Assembly: GCA_028281925.1 (NCBI GenBank) | Contig: JANQIX010000056.1 | Span: forward strand, 1-60,494 | Source of the DNA: Alphaproteobacteria bacterium | GTDB lineage: Bacteria > Pseudomonadota > Alphaproteobacteria > DSM-16000 > Inquilinaceae | Direction: 5' to 3' | Length of the DNA: 60,494 bases | Shown: positions 27,706-35,751 of the stretch, piece after piece | Layout: each line of letters opens with the position of its first letter | How positions within the stretch are numbered: position 1 is the stretch's first letter | Notes under the pieces: model-generated | Databases searched by the model: none | Seen by the model: the letters and a program-made list of their open reading frames with translations, nothing else | What the model was told of the DNA's origin: nothing | Program-made: the position numbers and the translations under genes

Positions 27706-30700
27706 TTAGGCCTCAGCCTCAGAATGCGGCGTCGTGCAGGCCGCCGCGTAGCCGCAGGTGGTACAGTCGCGCACGCAGGCGAGCGTCTGGCCTGCCAGCC
27801 GATCCAGCGTGTCGACGGCATCGGGCTCAGGAAGCGCTCCGGCGTCACGACAGGTCCGGTTTATCTGCCGAGCCGCCTTCGACAGTGCCTCGGCGCCCAA
27901 AGTTGCGGCCACACTCGTCAGCGTGTGCGACGCCCGTTCGACCCCTTCGTGGTCGCCCTCAACGGCGGCCGTCCGGATCATGCCTGTGCAGCGGATGACA
28001 TCACGTTCGAAGCGCTGGCACAATTCAACGAAGGTGGAGTCGTCCAGGTTGTCGTCAAGCCCTCTCAAGACTGTCAAATCCACCAGAACGTCAGCGGTGC
28101 CTTGGGAAGCCGAACTCTCTGAGAGGCCGGACACCAAGGCTCGGTCATCGGTGACTGCGGAGATGCTGCGGGCGAGTTCGCCCGCAGAGAGTGGCTTGGC
28201 CACCACGCCGTCCATACCCGCCTGCCGGAACCGGTTGTGATCTTCGGTCATGGCATAGGCGGTGAATGCAAGAATGGGTGGGCCGGGTTCCAGCGCAGCG
28301 CGGATCGCCTGGGTCGCCGCAAGCCCGTCCATTTCGGGCATGGACACATCCATCAACACGACGTCGTAGGGCCTGGCGGTCGCCGCCATCACCGCCTCAC
28401 GTCCGTCGGCCGCAATGTCGACGGTGCAGCCCATCTTTTCCAGCGTTGCGCGGGCGATCAGCTGGTTGGTTGGATTGTCTTCTGCAAGAAGAACGCGCAG
28501 ACCTGCGGGCAGGACAGGTGTCACACCCCGTTCCGGGCTCCGCCTTCCAACGGTCGTTCCGGCAGGCGCCAGTGCCAGCGGCACTTTGACCCTGAATGTG
28601 GAACCCCTGCCCGGTTCGCTCTCGAAGTCGATGCTGCCGTCCATCAGTTCGACCAGGCGCCGGCAAATCGCGAGACCCAGGCCCGATCCGCCCTGTGCCA
28701 ATCCCTGACGGGCGTGAAGCTGCGTGAAATCGACGAAGACACGATCGCGATCTTCCGGCGCAATGCCCACACCGGTGTCTTGCACCCCGATCGTCAATGT
28801 CTGCCGGTCGTGCGCCGCATCGGCTGCCGCGGCATGGATGTTGAGCGTGACCGTCCCTTCCAGTGTGTACTTGATGGCATTGCTCAAGAGGTTGTCGACA
28901 ATCTGCCGAAGTCGCCCGACATCGCCGAGCAGCACCGGCGCCACATCCGGGGCGATGTGCCGACGTAGCGCCAGTCCCTTGGCGGCTGCGGTGCCCGCCC
29001 AGAAGGCGGTCGCTTCGGCCGCAAAGGCGTAAGCATCAAAGGCATCGCATTCCAGCGCCAACTGGCCGCCCTCGATCCGTGTGAAATCGAGAATGTCGTT
29101 AAGCACCGTGCGCAGCCGATCCGTGCTGGATCGCGCGACCTCGACCAGATCGCCGACAGCGGTGTCCAGCTGATCGGCGTCGATCAGGTTCAGTGCTCCG
29201 GCGATGCCGTTCATGGGGGTGCGGATTTCGTGGCTCATGATCGACAGGAACCGGCTCTTGGCCGCATTGGCGGCTTCAGCATCCGCCATCGCAACCTCCA
29301 GGCGCCTTTCAGCCTCATAGCTGCGGGTGACGTCCTGAACGGTGCCGAAGATGCCGGACAGATCGCCCATCGCATTCGGCTCGGACTCCAGGGTGATCTC
29401 GAGCCATCGGCGTTTGCCGTCGATCTTCCGCGTCTCCATCACCGCGCCGCCGGCCGATCCACCGCCAGCGACGTGGGTCAGCATTTCATCGAGCCGGGCG
29501 GCCTCCGGCGGCTCGAAGGTGGCGAGCAGCCTGTCGGTCGTCGCCGGTCCGCTTGCGGGGTCCACACCCAGGATCCGGTAGAGCTGGGCCGACCAGTGAA
29601 TCCGGCCAGACGCCGTATCGAGGTTGAAGTGTCCGAGTGCCGTGATCGCTTCCGCTCGTTCCAGCAGTTGCTGGGCGCGCTTGATGTCCGTGATGTCGAC
29701 ACGTACGCCGACCACGCCACCTTCGGCGGTCGGACGTTCCTCGATCCGGACCCAACGATTGTTGCCGAGGGGCTGTTCGATCGGTGCGCCGGGATTTCGG
29801 TGGCGCTCCACCCGTTCCCGAACCCATTCGTCCACACGCCCGATAGCTTCGACATATTGGCCCCTTTCCGCGCCGTAGCGGACAATCGCCTCGAACGTGT
29901 TGCCGACGCGCATTGCAGGGGCACTGTTGGCATAGATGGTGCGATATCTCTCGTTGCAGACTGCCAGCCGGTCGAGAGCATCATAAAGGGCGAAGCCCTC
30001 GGGGATCGTCTCGATCGCGTCGACGAGGCGGCGCTCCGCCGCGGCGGCGGTGGCCAGGGCCGCGGTCGCTTCGGCGGATTTCCGGTTCGCCCGTCCGATT
30101 TCCCGCAACAGAAGGCCGCCGAACGCAACGCCCACCAACACCAGTCCGCCGAACGCCGCAATTAGCCAGAACACAGTTTCCCGGCGATCGTCGATCAGTG
30201 CCAAAGAACGTTCGCGATCCGCATGCAGCACCTCCAGCGTCCAGGCGTGGCTGGGGGCAACTTCCTCGCTGACAACGGCAAGCGCCGCCTGCACAGCGTC
30301 TCGGAAGCCGGCATCGGCCGGGGCGCCGAGGGCCGGAGCAAGGGTGTCGAGCGCGCCGAGCGTCCCGTTCAAGGCTTCGATACGGCCGTCCAGGGAAGAT
30401 GCGGCCAGGAACCGCCCGATCTCGCCGTTCTCAAGCACGCCGACCCGGCTCCAGAGGATGTCCAGACGAAACAGGACCTCCTCAGCCGCTGCCGCGTCTT
30501 CGCGATCCGCCAGGACGATCAGCGCAGAGTGAAGACGCAAGACCTCGGTGTGCGCCTGGGTAGCGGCCCAGAGCACGTTTTCCGCCAGCAGCCCCTTCAC
30601 CACCGCGTCGCCCGCCAGCAACGTGTCGATTCCCACGGCGATGCTCACGACGAAGCCGATGAGCACGAGCCCGATGAAGAGTCGGCGTGCCATGATCCAA

Positions 30701-30741
30701 GACCCGGCCGTCAAAGGCTCGCTCTCAGGGCTCTCCGACAT
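27706..30741 (-). CDS. hybrid sensor histidine kinase with two PAS domains, receiver, Hpt and Cys-rich tail
   Basis: 1011 residues. Membrane segments lie at about 19-40 and 190-213 and enclose a periplasmic sensor region. Then come two PAS domains (about 238-352 and 362-475), HisKA with His504 (SHEIRTPMNG), an ATPase domain (NLLSNAIKYT, DTGVGIA, GSGLGLAICRRLV), a receiver with Asp798 (VVLMDVSMPEMDG) and an Hpt domain with His939 (ASHTLTSVAATLG). The tail carries Cys989, 993, 996 and 1002 (C-x3-C-x2-C-x5-C), possibly a metal or redox site. The start overlaps the preceding gene by 17 bp, so the periplasmic protein is very likely its partner. The phosphorelay presumably ends at the sigma-54 activator encoded next. 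An ATG at 30693 is an alternative start. Confidence 0.9.
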   Translation of the reverse strand: MSESPESEPLTAGSWIMARRLFIGLVLIGFVVSIAVGIDTLLAGDAVVKGLLAENVLWAATQAHTEVLRLHSALIVLADREDAAAAEEVLFRLDILWSRVGVLENGEIGRFLAASSLDGRIEALNGTLGALDTLAPALGAPADAGFRDAVQAALAVVSEEVAPSHAWTLEVLHADRERSLALIDDRRETVFWLIAAFGGLVLVGVAFGGLLLREIGRANRKSAEATAALATAAAAERRLVDAIETIPEGFALYDALDRLAVCNERYRTIYANSAPAMRVGNTFEAIVRYGAERGQYVEAIGRVDEWVRERVERHRNPGAPIEQPLGNNRWVRIEERPTAEGGVVGVRVDITDIKRAQQLLERAEAITALGHFNLDTASGRIHWSAQLYRILGVDPASGPATTDRLLATFEPPEAARLDEMLTHVAGGGSAGGAVMETRKIDGKRRWLEITLESEPNAMGDLSGIFGTVQDVTRSYEAERRLEVAMADAEAANAAKSRFLSIMSHEIRTPMNGIAGALNLIDADQLDTAVGDLVEVARSSTDRLRTVLNDILDFTRIEGGQLALECDAFDAYAFAAEATAFWAGTAAAKGLALRRHIAPDVAPVLLGDVGRLRQIVDNLLSNAIKYTLEGTVTLNIHAAAADAAHDRQTLTIGVQDTGVGIAPEDRDRVFVDFTQLHARQGLAQGGSGLGLAICRRLVELMDGSIDFESEPGRGSTFRVKVPLALAPAGTTVGRRSPERGVTPVLPAGLRVLLAEDNPTNQLIARATLEKMGCTVDIAADGREAVMAATARPYDVVLMDVSMPEMDGLAATQAIRAALEPGPPILAFTAYAMTEDHNRFRQAGMDGVVAKPLSAGELARSISAVTDDRALVSGLSESSASQGTADVLVDLTVLRGLDDNLDDSTFVELCQRFERDVIRCTGMIRTAAVEGDHEGVERASHTLTSVAATLGAEALSKAARQINRTCRDAGALPEPDAVDTLDRLAGQTLACVRDCTTCGYAAACTTPHSEAEA

Positions 30742-31288
30742 TCAGCGACCGCAGCTGCCAAATCCAACGGGCATTGTATTCCACGGTCTGCAATTCTGCA
30801 TGATCGTCTTGCGGGTAGACAATCCAGATAGGGCCCTTATCGCGGACGGACATGCGTTCGCCGTCCATCAAGAGTGCAAGCAGGACGTCGTATTCTTCAA
30901 AATCGAGAGCCGGTATCTCAACGGCGTAGTCGTTGAGGGCAGTGGCCGTCACCTGCTCGCCCGTCGCCTCAACCAGCTGCAGGACATCACGCACCAAGGG
31001 CCCCTGGAACGTCGTCTGTCCTTCCGTCCACGCCGTCGTTGTCGTCAGCGTGACCTGGGGCAGGGCCTCCAGCATTGCCCGGTCGAATTCCGCCGCGTCG
31101 CCGGCGTTGGTCACGGCAATGTTGCCGGACACCGTGAGGATCACCTGTCCTTCCGGCGTCGGCAGGTCTTCTGCCTGAGCCGTCGATGCCTCCATCGCGG
31201 CAAGTGCGATGAGCGTGGCGAAGACGCATCGTTTCGCTGTGTTGAGCGGGTGTATCATCGTTTGCCTCATCGGTCTGGTCACTTCCAT
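30725..31288 (-). CDS. periplasmic protein with molybdopterin-oxidoreductase (sulfite oxidase)-like fold
   Basis: 187 residues. A signal peptide (FATLIALAAMEASTAQA) is followed by a domain resembling the molybdopterin-binding fold of sulfite oxidases (LTVSGNIAVTNAGD, FQGPLVRDVLQLV, LNDYAVEIPALDFEEYDVLL, GPIWIVYPQ). The mature chain has no Cys at all, so the residue that would bind molybdenum is missing and an enzymatic role is unlikely. It overlaps the kinase gene by 17 bp, which suggests that it is a periplasmic ligand-binding partner of that sensor. Several ATGs near the N-terminus (31288, 31270, 31258) make the exact start uncertain. Confidence 0.72.
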   Translation of the reverse strand: MEVTRPMRQTMIHPLNTAKRCVFATLIALAAMEASTAQAEDLPTPEGQVILTVSGNIAVTNAGDAAEFDRAMLEALPQVTLTTTTAWTEGQTTFQGPLVRDVLQLVEATGEQVTATALNDYAVEIPALDFEEYDVLLALLMDGERMSVRDKGPIWIVYPQDDHAELQTVEYNARWIWQLRSLNVGEP

Positions 31289-31535
31289 TCAGATCACGTT
31301 GCCATCATGGTCAATCACCAGCGGGTCACGTCTCGACCCTTTGAACGGAGATCTGGCCATGCCCTGATCGAAGCCGCGTTGGTGCGCGAGGGTCGGGGAA
31401 ACGCCTCGTTCCTTGGTCCTGGACGGCAGCGTGCGGACTGCAGGCGCGTGCCGTCGGTTCGCTCGCCAGATCACGGTGTCGGATCCTCGAGAATCGGAGT
31501 GTTTCCCCTTCCCATACGAAGCATGCTGCCGGCCA

Positions 31536-32306
31536 TCAGGCCGGCATAGCCTCGAATGCGATCGGCGCAGCCATTCGCCTCCCTTCTTCAGTCAATGCCG
31601 CGAGCCGACTTTGCGTATCGTCGGGGCCGGCTACGGCAAAGGCCACATGGTCGCCGGCGAGCGCGCCCAACGCGTCCGCCAGCGGCAGATCGTTGCCACC
31701 GACTTCCATGCGGTCGCCGAAGAACCGGATTGCCGCGTCCGGAACCTCCGCCAGCACGGTCGGCAGCACCTGAGCCTTCGACCAGCCGCGCGGGGCGATG
31801 TCGATGCTGATATCGCCGCCGATCGAATAATCGAAGTCGGGAAAGTGCAGTCTGAGCTGTTCGACGATCCAACCGCGTTCTCCGGTCTGGTCGTCGTACT
31901 TCCGATAGGCGGCACGCGCTTTGCGGTCCGCGTTGCGGCCGACGACGCTGACATTGAGCAAACCCGTACGGCGTTCCACATGCCGGCCGAGGCGGTACGG
32001 GTAGGGGCTTACATTCACCAGACCCGTAAACCTGACGATCAGATCTTCCGGGAACTCGAAGGGCCGGTGAGCGATACGCTGCTCGTCCCGCCAGTGCTCA
32101 GCGCCGGCACAACAGAAGATACCCTGGCACAGGCGCCGGACGCGCTCGGGAACCTGCTCGCACACTTTCGGCCAGTCACTGCCGGTGACGAGGAAGACCG
32201 CGGCAGACCCGGCAAAACGCTCCATGAAGTCCGCCATGGAGCGGCTCATGGGTTGGCGCGGCGCCGTGAGCGTGCCGTCGATGTCAAAGATGAAGACGGA
32301 CGTCAT
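31536..32306 (-). CDS. phosphomannomutase of the eukaryotic (HAD-IIB, PMM1/PMM2-like) type
   Basis: 256 residues that follow human PMM2 motif by motif: IFDIDGTLTAPRQPM at the start, TGLLNVSVVGRNA in the cap, YSIGGDISIDIAPRGWSK, and FFGDRMEVGGNDLPLADA near the end. It converts mannose 6-phosphate to mannose 1-phosphate, the substrate of ManC encoded just upstream. Bacteria normally use the unrelated AlgC/ManB mutase. The ATG at 32306 is chosen because GAGG precedes it and the catalytic motif begins directly after it; the frame extends to 32342 within the manC stop region. It shares the manC transcript. Confidence 0.85.
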   Translation of the reverse strand: MTSVFIFDIDGTLTAPRQPMSRSMADFMERFAGSAAVFLVTGSDWPKVCEQVPERVRRLCQGIFCCAGAEHWRDEQRIAHRPFEFPEDLIVRFTGLVNVSPYPYRLGRHVERRTGLLNVSVVGRNADRKARAAYRKYDDQTGERGWIVEQLRLHFPDFDYSIGGDISIDIAPRGWSKAQVLPTVLAEVPDAAIRFFGDRMEVGGNDLPLADALGALAGDHVAFAVAGPDDTQSRLAALTEEGRRMAAPIAFEAMPA

Positions 32307-32341
32307 TGTTCTGAACCTCGATTTGGACGTTTGACCTGGCA

Positions 32342-33838
32342 TCAGCCCGCAGTGTCTGCGCTGGCGCGGTCGTCGACAGAGGGCGCGCTTTCCGCCCGGC
32401 CGTAGACGTCATGGACCCGGACGATGTCGTCCTCGCCCAGATAGGCGCCGCACTGCACTTCGATCAGATGCAGAGGTTCGCGGCCCGGGTTCTCCAGTCG
32501 GTGGACGGCCCCTTGCGGTATATAGACGCTCTCGTTGGCCTGCAGGGTCAGCACGCGGTCGTCCAGCGTCACCAAGGCCGTGCCGGCGACGACGGTCCAG
32601 TGCTCGCTGCGATGATGATGGTACTGCAGCGACAGGCGTCCGTCGGGCACCACCGTGATGTGCTTCACCTGATGGGTCGGCCCCCTGTCGACCGATTTGT
32701 AGGAGCCCCAGGGCCGGAGCACCGTAGACGTCTCTCGCACTGACGGCTCGCTGTCCTTGCGCAGCCGGTCCACCAGCGGCTTGATGGCCTGCGCGTCGCG
32801 GCGGTCGGCGACCAGCACGGCGTCTTCCATCGTCACCACGACGACGTCGTCAAGGCCGACGACGGCCGTTACGCCCCGCTCGCAGCGCACGTAATTGTTG
32901 GCGCCGTTCATGACAATCGAATGGCCGACACAGACGTTGTCACTGGCGTCGCGGCCTGGCGTCATCTCCCATACGGCATCCCAGGATCCGATATCGCTCC
33001 AGAACGCCGTCAGCGGGACGACGGCCGCCAAGTCCGTCCGCTCCATCAGGGCATAGTCGATGGATGTTGAGTGCGCGCGGGCGTAAGCGCTGGCTTCCAG
33101 TCGCAGGACGTGGCCCTGGCGGGTGCCGGTCGTGACGCTCTCACTGACGGCTGCTGCCATCTCCGGCTCCAGGCGCCCGAGTTCGTCGGCAAGCGCCTGC
33201 GCGGGAAAGCAGAACATGCCGCTGTTCCAGTAGACGTCGCCCTTTGCCAACAGCCTTTCCGCACCGTCGCGCGACGGCTTTTCGATGAAGGCATCGATCA
33301 GGAAGACTTCCGGCGCGATCATTGCGGTGCTGCGGCGAATGTAGCCGTAGCCCGTCTCGGGGCGGATCGGCTCGACACCGAAGGTGACGAACATGTTCGT
33401 GCGGCTGGCCGCCATGGCAGCCTGCATCACCGCTTGCTCGAAGGCTGTCGCACCGACGATGACGTGGTCCGAAGGCAGCACCAACAGGTTTGCGTTACCC
33501 TTGTCGTTCAGTTGGTGTATGGCGGCCGCCAGGATGGCCGGGGCCGTGTTGCGGCCCGCGGGCTCCACCACAAGACCGGCGAGATCGATGCCGACGGCTT
33601 CCGCCTGAGCCTCGGCGATCGGGCGAAGGTCTTCGGTCGTAACGACGACGGGTTGGGCGAAGTACCGACTGTCGCCCACGCGCAGCAAGGTCTGCTGAAA
33701 CGGGCTGAGGTCGCCGACCAGCGCTTGGAACTGCTTCGGCATGGTCTCACGGGACAGCGGCCACAGGCGCGTTCCGCTACCGCCTGCAAGCAAAACGGGA
33801 GTTAACGGGCGCGCCTCGTGGAGCGGCAGCTTGGACAT
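32342..33838 (-). CDS. manC: mannose-1-phosphate guanylyltransferase/mannose-6-phosphate isomerase (AlgA/ManC type)
   Basis: A bifunctional enzyme of 498 residues. The N-terminal nucleotidyltransferase has VLLAGGSGTRLWPLSRE and VEPAGRNTAPAI, and FIEKP further on. The C-terminal cupin isomerase has RPWGSYKSVDRG, the metal-binding QYHHHRSEHW and the PQGAVHRLEN strand. It makes GDP-mannose and can supply mannose 6-phosphate from fructose 6-phosphate, linking to the polyol genes' product. The ATG at 33838 has GGAG in front; the frame upstream to 33934 covers the promoter. A -24/-12 promoter lies about 55-80 bp ahead of the start codon. Confidence 0.92.
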   Translation of the reverse strand: MSKLPLHEARPLTPVLLAGGSGTRLWPLSRETMPKQFQALVGDLSPFQQTLLRVGDSRYFAQPVVVTTEDLRPIAEAQAEAVGIDLAGLVVEPAGRNTAPAILAAAIHQLNDKGNANLLVLPSDHVIVGATAFEQAVMQAAMAASRTNMFVTFGVEPIRPETGYGYIRRSTAMIAPEVFLIDAFIEKPSRDGAERLLAKGDVYWNSGMFCFPAQALADELGRLEPEMAAAVSESVTTGTRQGHVLRLEASAYARAHSTSIDYALMERTDLAAVVPLTAFWSDIGSWDAVWEMTPGRDASDNVCVGHSIVMNGANNYVRCERGVTAVVGLDDVVVVTMEDAVLVADRRDAQAIKPLVDRLRKDSEPSVRETSTVLRPWGSYKSVDRGPTHQVKHITVVPDGRLSLQYHHHRSEHWTVVAGTALVTLDDRVLTLQANESVYIPQGAVHRLENPGREPLHLIEVQCGAYLGEDDIVRVHDVYGRAESAPSVDDRASADTAG

Positions 33839-33905
33839 TGGGGTGTCTCCGGGGTTGGTGTTTGCCAATCCGGCACCCGCGGCGCCGGCACTGCGGCCCG
33901 TTTCG

Positions 33906-33920
33906 GCAAGCCCCGTGCCA
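33906..33920 (-). promoter_or_regulatory. sigma-54 promoter of manC
   Basis: On the minus strand TGGCAC (33920-33915) and TTGC (33909-33906) are separated by GGGGC, giving the exact GG-N10-GC spacing of sigma-54 promoters. The start point would be near 33894, about 55 bases before the manC ATG. Confidence 0.7.
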
Positions 33921-34045
33921 TCGCCTGCACGCAAGTCGTCTCCGATCGGCCGAATGTCCCGGTTTGACTGGGCTTAAGGCGGTCCCAGCCGATCCACGCC
34001 GGCGACATGTGACGGCCCGGTCTTTCGAATTCGGGAAGTACGGAT

Positions 34046-34071
34046 TCGCGATCCGCAATTGCGATACGCGA
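34046..34071. promoter_or_regulatory. candidate enhancer-binding palindrome between manC and alg44
   Basis: An inverted repeat with arms TCGCG (34046-34050) and CGCGA (34067-34071) around a second palindrome CGCAATTGCG. It lies between the two divergent -24/-12 promoters, 30 bp ahead of one and about 125 bp ahead of the other, where an NtrC-type activator could bind. A related motif (ATCGCG-GTTCGC-ATCGCG) appears at 37373-37390, about 110 bp before the algD promoter. Binding is inference. Confidence 0.35.
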
Positions 34072-34100
34072 TGATTGGGCCCGATCGGTGCCCTCGGAAC

Positions 34101-34115
34101 TGGCATGCCACTTGC
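34101..34115 (+). promoter_or_regulatory. sigma-54 promoter of the alg44-alg8 operon
   Basis: TGGCAT (34101-34106), spacer GCCAC and TTGC (34112-34115) fit the -24/-12 consensus with the required GG-N10-GC spacing. Transcription would begin near 34127, which places the ATG at 34156 as the first good start codon and argues against the earlier ATG at 34075. Confidence 0.7.
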
Positions 34116-34155
34116 GGATGTATGTCCGAGTGCTGTTCCGAATGGGATCACCGAT

Positions 34156-35751
34156 ATGAGGATCGTGCGCGAAAGGCCGAGCCAACGTCTGCAGCACCGG
34201 GTGACCGCGCCGCTGTGGGTCGCTTGGCGCGACCAGGTGATTGAGGCAACCGACTGGAGCCTGTCGGGCTTGCGCCTGGACGGCGTGCCGATCGACGGAC
34301 ACGCGATCGGCGATCAGGTCGATCTTCGTCTGAGCCTGCCCTTCCAGGGATTCGACGTTGGCTTCGTCGTCGGGGCGGAAGTGGTGCGGACAGCCACCGA
34401 AATGGTGGCCTTTCGGCTCGTCCGCGTTGGCGAGCGCGAACGCAGCCTGATGGCTCACTTCATCGATGAACTGGTGCGCGGCTCCATGGTCGAGGTCGCG
34501 GACACGATCCAGCGCATCGATGTGCCGGTAACGCCCGTATCAACCCGTCCCGATCCGAACCCGAAGGACGCGGTGCCGGTGCGGCGCTGGCCGGTGCGGG
34601 CGATCGTGATGACCACCATCTATCTGATGCTCGGTGCCGGCATCATCGCCTTCGCCGGCTTCGTGGCCTACGCCAACATGTTCAAGCTAGAGGTGGACGC
34701 CGCCGTCGTGACGGCACCGCTGGATGTGGTGACAGCACATGCCGACGGCCGCATCATGCTTACCGAACTGGCGCCTGGCGACCGTATCGAGGCGGGCCAG
34801 ACGCTGGGTCGGCTTGCCGACAGCGAGCTGGAGCACAGTCTCGACGTCGCTGCCATCGCCGTGGAACGCGCGCGCGCCCGGCGCGACCATGTCGCCCGAC
34901 AGCTTGATGCTGCCACCTTCGGCAATCGCGACCGCGAGATCGTAGCCGACAACAACCGTGAGCGGACGGCCGCCGCCGTCGCTGCGCTCGAGGTCCGTCT
35001 GGAGTTGGCGCGCGCCCGCCACGACCGCGTCGAGGGCATCTACCAACAGGGCTGGACGACCGTTGAAGTCGTCGAGGAAGCCGCCAACGAGGTCGCAGTC
35101 CTGGAGGCAGAGCTGGCGGTTCTGCGTATCGATCTCGGCGAATTCGACGAAACGGCCAGCGAGACGACGGCCGACAGCTTGTTCGATGCCGTGCGCATGG
35201 AACAGGGATACGCCAACCTCGCCGCTGACCTGATGCTGGCGGAGGAAGAGCTGCTGCTCGCCCGTCAAGAGCTTGAGGCGCTGGAGATGCACCGGCAGCG
35301 CCTCGACATTGCGGCGCCGTTCGATGGTTGGGTGGTAGAAGTCAGCAAGCCGGCTGGCGCCACCGTGCTGCGCGGCGACGACATCCTGATCATCGAGCGT
35401 GATCAGGACCGCACGATCGAGGCCTTCCTGGACCAGGAACAGATCCTGGTCGTGGGTCTCGGCGATACGGCGACGGTCTATCTTCCGGCGCTGGACCGCC
35501 GAGTGTCAGCATGGGTGACGCGGATCGACCGGACCACCGGGTTCATCGACGAACAGCGCAGCCACTACAGTTGGCGCGGTCCGGAGGATCGGTCCGGCCG
35601 GGTGATCCTGACCTTCACGGAACCCGCGCTTGGCGAAGAAATCAGCGCCGGCCTGCCGGCCATCGTCATCTTCGACCGCCGCAGTGACGACGCGATCCTT
35701 TCAGGTCTCATCGCCTGGATCGGTCACCAGTTTGCGGGAGAGGGGGCATGA
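34156..35751 (+). CDS. alg44: Alg44-like polysaccharide co-polymerase: PilZ domain plus HlyD-type membrane fusion region
   Basis: 531 residues from the chosen ATG. Residues 1-100 form a PilZ domain with both cyclic-di-GMP motifs (RLQHR at about 11-15 and DWSLSG at about 33-38). A membrane segment follows at about 148-172 (IVMTTIYLMLGAGIIAFAGF). The rest is a periplasmic HlyD-like barrel and coiled coil (YANMFKLEVDAAVVTAPLDV, then long Ala/Glu/Leu-rich helices). As in alginate Alg44, cyclic-di-GMP binding would switch on the Alg8-type synthase encoded next. The stop overlaps the alg8 start (ATGA). The promoter is the -24/-12 element at 34101. Confidence 0.85.
   Translation: MRIVRERPSQRLQHRVTAPLWVAWRDQVIEATDWSLSGLRLDGVPIDGHAIGDQVDLRLSLPFQGFDVGFVVGAEVVRTATEMVAFRLVRVGERERSLMAHFIDELVRGSMVEVADTIQRIDVPVTPVSTRPDPNPKDAVPVRRWPVRAIVMTTIYLMLGAGIIAFAGFVAYANMFKLEVDAAVVTAPLDVVTAHADGRIMLTELAPGDRIEAGQTLGRLADSELEHSLDVAAIAVERARARRDHVARQLDAATFGNRDREIVADNNRERTAAAVAALEVRLELARARHDRVEGIYQQGWTTVEVVEEAANEVAVLEAELAVLRIDLGEFDETASETTADSLFDAVRMEQGYANLAADLMLAEEELLLARQELEALEMHRQRLDIAAPFDGWVVEVSKPAGATVLRGDDILIIERDQDRTIEAFLDQEQILVVGLGDTATVYLPALDRRVSAWVTRIDRTTGFIDEQRSHYSWRGPEDRSGRVILTFTEPALGEEISAGLPAIVIFDRRSDDAILSGLIAWIGHQFAGEGA

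Noticed and set aside
31289..31535. possible sigma-54 promoter or small gene in front of the periplasmic sensor gene
   Set aside because: The best -24-like element has only 9 bp between its GG and GC instead of 10, and the 61-codon frame there has no ribosome site.
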